Origin: a virus
Virus record (IMG/VR): IMGVR_UViG_3300010885_009210
Span: 1-30,469 of that record
Direction: 5' to 3' (one strand)
DNA length: 30,469 nucleotides
In this document: positions 28,770 through 30,469 of the stretch, one piece after another
How positions within the stretch are numbered: the first letter of the stretch is position 1
How the letters are laid out: each line of letters starts with the position of its first letter
The notes under the pieces: model-generated
Database searches by the model: none
The model's input: the letters and a program-made list of their open reading frames with translations, nothing else
Told to the model about the DNA's origin: nothing
Made by a program: the position numbers and the translations under genes

Positions 28770-30469
28770 TCATAAATTAAAGACATTAAATCACCATCCT
28801 CATCAAATTCGTAGGTATTATTATCGTCTACCGTAACCTTTAATAGTGTTTTAGTCATTAGTTGTTTATTTTTATCTATATATTTTTTATCAACAAGTTC
28901 AATAGTATTATCTATGTACATATAATAAGGATCAATCCCAACACTTTTCCAAAACAATAATTCCATATCTGAAATTGTTAGTAGTTCATCTATATTGTCT
29001 TGGTCTTTTTCTTTCATTGGGTATCCCCTACCTAATTCTGTTTGTGACTTGGTAAAGATTGGTTGATATATTGGGTTCTCAATTAAGATGTCTTTTCTAA
29101 TGTCAGGGTTATATACCACAAGTAAGGGTTCAATTCTTTTATTAAATGCCGCTAACGCTCTTGCTACGTTATAATCACCTAATAAGTCAGGGTTATTTTC
29201 TATTTCCTTTTCATCAATTAAATAACAATTAAGTTGTATTACCGAATCTGTACTAGCAAGTCTATACGCGACATCGGTTGGTACACCGGTATTAGCTTCT
29301 TTATTTTTAGAGTTACTACGTACCCAGTTATCTTCTGACCAAGATTTTTCCCAACCATTATCAAGTAGGAATTTTTCTTTTTCCTTGTATGAACCTTTAA
29401 TTGTTGTAGAATCCGAGAAAAATAATTCCACTTGTTCATCATTCCATCCAGCTTTTGGTTTATTAACCTTTTGAACATCACCGTGTGATTTTTTTACACC
29501 GTTATTAACGTAATAGATGGTATCACCTAAACCTGGTTTTTTACCAGCATTCATTAAAAGTTCCATATGAGCCTGTCTTGACATTAAACTACCCGAAATT
29601 GTTTTTTTTGTGATATGTACTTTATAATCGTCAATTGATTGTTTAACACGAGCCTTGTTTGCCATTTTTGCTAAAGGTATTTCTTTGTTGTAAATTTTAC
29701 TTACATACTCATAATAGAAATCCAAAAACTCACCACCCTTACCATCAAGTAACATTCTTAACCCTTTATCTAAAAATTCTGCAACATATGTTTGAAGTTT
29801 TTTAGATTTAATTGAGTTACCCGTAAGTTTAACTTTACCTTTATCTGTGAGTAATGCGTAGTTCTTACGAGCCACGTTAATGGTTGCTGGCCATACACCA
29901 TCAATATCAAGACCCATCTCATTTCTCATAAATAGATCATTGTATTCTGCAACATCAGCCTCAGCGCCTACGTAGGTTTCACCCGCTTTAACTAAACCAT
30001 TAAGACCTTTACCTACATAAGTGTAATCTTCTCTATCTTGTGGAGTCTCAAAGTTGACCCCATCCGTGTCAAGAACCAAAGGAACATACCCTCTACCCAT
30101 AAAATACATAATCATCTGTCGTAAATACTGTCTTCCTGTACACGTAATCTGCTCTCCCATGTCAATATCTCCCCACGGAAATACGTGAGGTGCTGAGAGA
30201 GATCCAAAGAATGCGTTGATGAAGATTTTAATTGGTAATTGTTTCCTGTCATATGAGACTGAAAGTTTCGGATCCGTTTTTTTAAATTCACTTGCTAAGT
30301 TTTTATATTTTATACGAGTATCTCTAAAGTACTTTAACATACTTTTCATTGCTCCTGTTACATCACAAGATGGAAATACGTCGTGAACTAACTGAATGGA
30401 GGGGTATAGTGACGAGTAGTCAAGTTTTAATACCTTCCTTGAGTAACCAACCTGAACCAAACGAGAAAG
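28766..30469 (-). CDS. DNA polymerase, family B (C-terminal part; 5' end outside window)
   Basis: 567 residues are visible, open to the window edge with no start of its own (preceding codons read LSR), so the 3'-5' exonuclease domain lies outside. Motif A is LKLDYSSLYPSI, motif B QLPIKIFINAFFGSL, and motif C LVLDTDGVNF. This order and spacing match T4 gp43-type replicative polymerases. Motif C has DTDG where DTDS is usual; both catalytic aspartates remain. After motif C come thumb-like segments (KKTISGSLMSRQAHMELLMN and others) and a long C-terminal region that may bind the clamp. It is transcribed toward the plus-strand neck operon and shares 4 bases with it. Replication enzyme of the phage. 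Confidence 0.9.
   Translation of the reverse strand, partial: LSRLVQVGYSRKVLKLDYSSLYPSIQLVHDVFPSCDVTGAMKSMLKYFRDTRIKYKNLASEFKKTDPKLSVSYDRKQLPIKIFINAFFGSLSAPHVFPWGDIDMGEQITCTGRQYLRQMIMYFMGRGYVPLVLDTDGVNFETPQDREDYTYVGKGLNGLVKAGETYVGAEADVAEYNDLFMRNEMGLDIDGVWPATINVARKNYALLTDKGKVKLTGNSIKSKKLQTYVAEFLDKGLRMLLDGKGGEFLDFYYEYVSKIYNKEIPLAKMANKARVKQSIDDYKVHITKKTISGSLMSRQAHMELLMNAGKKPGLGDTIYYVNNGVKKSHGDVQKVNKPKAGWNDEQVELFFSDSTTIKGSYKEKEKFLLDNGWEKSWSEDNWVRSNSKNKEANTGVPTDVAYRLASTDSVIQLNCYLIDEKEIENNPDLLGDYNVARALAAFNKRIEPLLVVYNPDIRKDILIENPIYQPIFTKSQTELGRGYPMKEKDQDNIDELLTISDMELLFWKSVGIDPYYMYIDNTIELVDKKYIDKNKQLMTKTLLKVTVDDNNTYEFDEDGDLMSLIYD

Noticed and set aside
28431-28770. Search for a bidirectional terminator between the converging 110-residue gene and the polymerase
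   Set aside because: No stem-loop with a U run is visible; the genes share 4 bases.
29239-29481. Minus-strand 80-codon frame inside the polymerase gene
   Set aside because: It is an alternative frame of the polymerase sequence with no motif or start signal.

Overview
The window looks like part of the genome of a large tailed phage with a contractile (T4-type) tail. It carries a tail sheath, a gp19-type tail tube, a gp26-type baseplate/hub protein, a gp53-type wedge protein, gp15-like and gp14-like neck/terminator proteins and a family B DNA polymerase. The DNA is AT-rich (roughly one third GC by eye). Almost no gene has a Shine-Dalgarno sequence; leaders are A/T-rich instead, which fits a phage of a Bacteroidota (flavobacterium-like) host. 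That host assignment is inference. No tRNA, rRNA, CRISPR array or transposon was found.

Layout. From about 23.3 kb leftward to base 1, nearly everything is on the minus strand and reads as one virion-assembly block: gp14-like neck protein, gp15-like tail terminator, tail sheath, a 48-residue protein, a HAD-fold phosphatase, tail tube, gp26-like protein with a small overlapping frame, tape-measure-like protein, a 1,943-residue structural protein, gp53-like wedge, a 2,127-residue baseplate/hub protein, a 74-residue protein, and a coiled-coil protein that runs off the left edge. One plus-strand gene interrupts this block: a 49-residue ribbon-helix-helix regulator upstream of the sheath, with operator-like repeats in front of it. 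From 23.3 kb rightward a divergent plus-strand operon holds an SNF2-type helicase split by an intein, a metallopeptidase/superoxide dismutase fusion, a gp13-like neck/adaptor protein and a small beta-rich protein. The operon runs head-on into a minus-strand DNA polymerase, truncated by the right edge, and the two share 4 bases.

Most notable. (1) The intein sits exactly in helicase motif II (DE|CH). Inside it a complete 268-codon homing endonuclease of the Vsr/DUF559 (EDxHD-like) type is encoded in a different reading frame, so about 800 bases are open in two frames of the same strand. (2) A 362-residue protein joins an HEWHH zincin-like domain to a complete Mn-type superoxide dismutase with all four metal ligands. 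(3) The 8-mer TATTTATA lies on the coding strand just upstream of most operon-first genes on both strands; it is the reverse complement of the T4 late promoter box. (4) An OmpA-like peptidoglycan-binding domain appears to be embedded in the 1,943-residue tail protein.

How the genes work together: the minus block builds the tail and baseplate, the neck genes on both strands join head and tail, and the helicase and polymerase serve replication or repair. The SOD/peptidase and HAD proteins look like accessory functions carried among structural genes.
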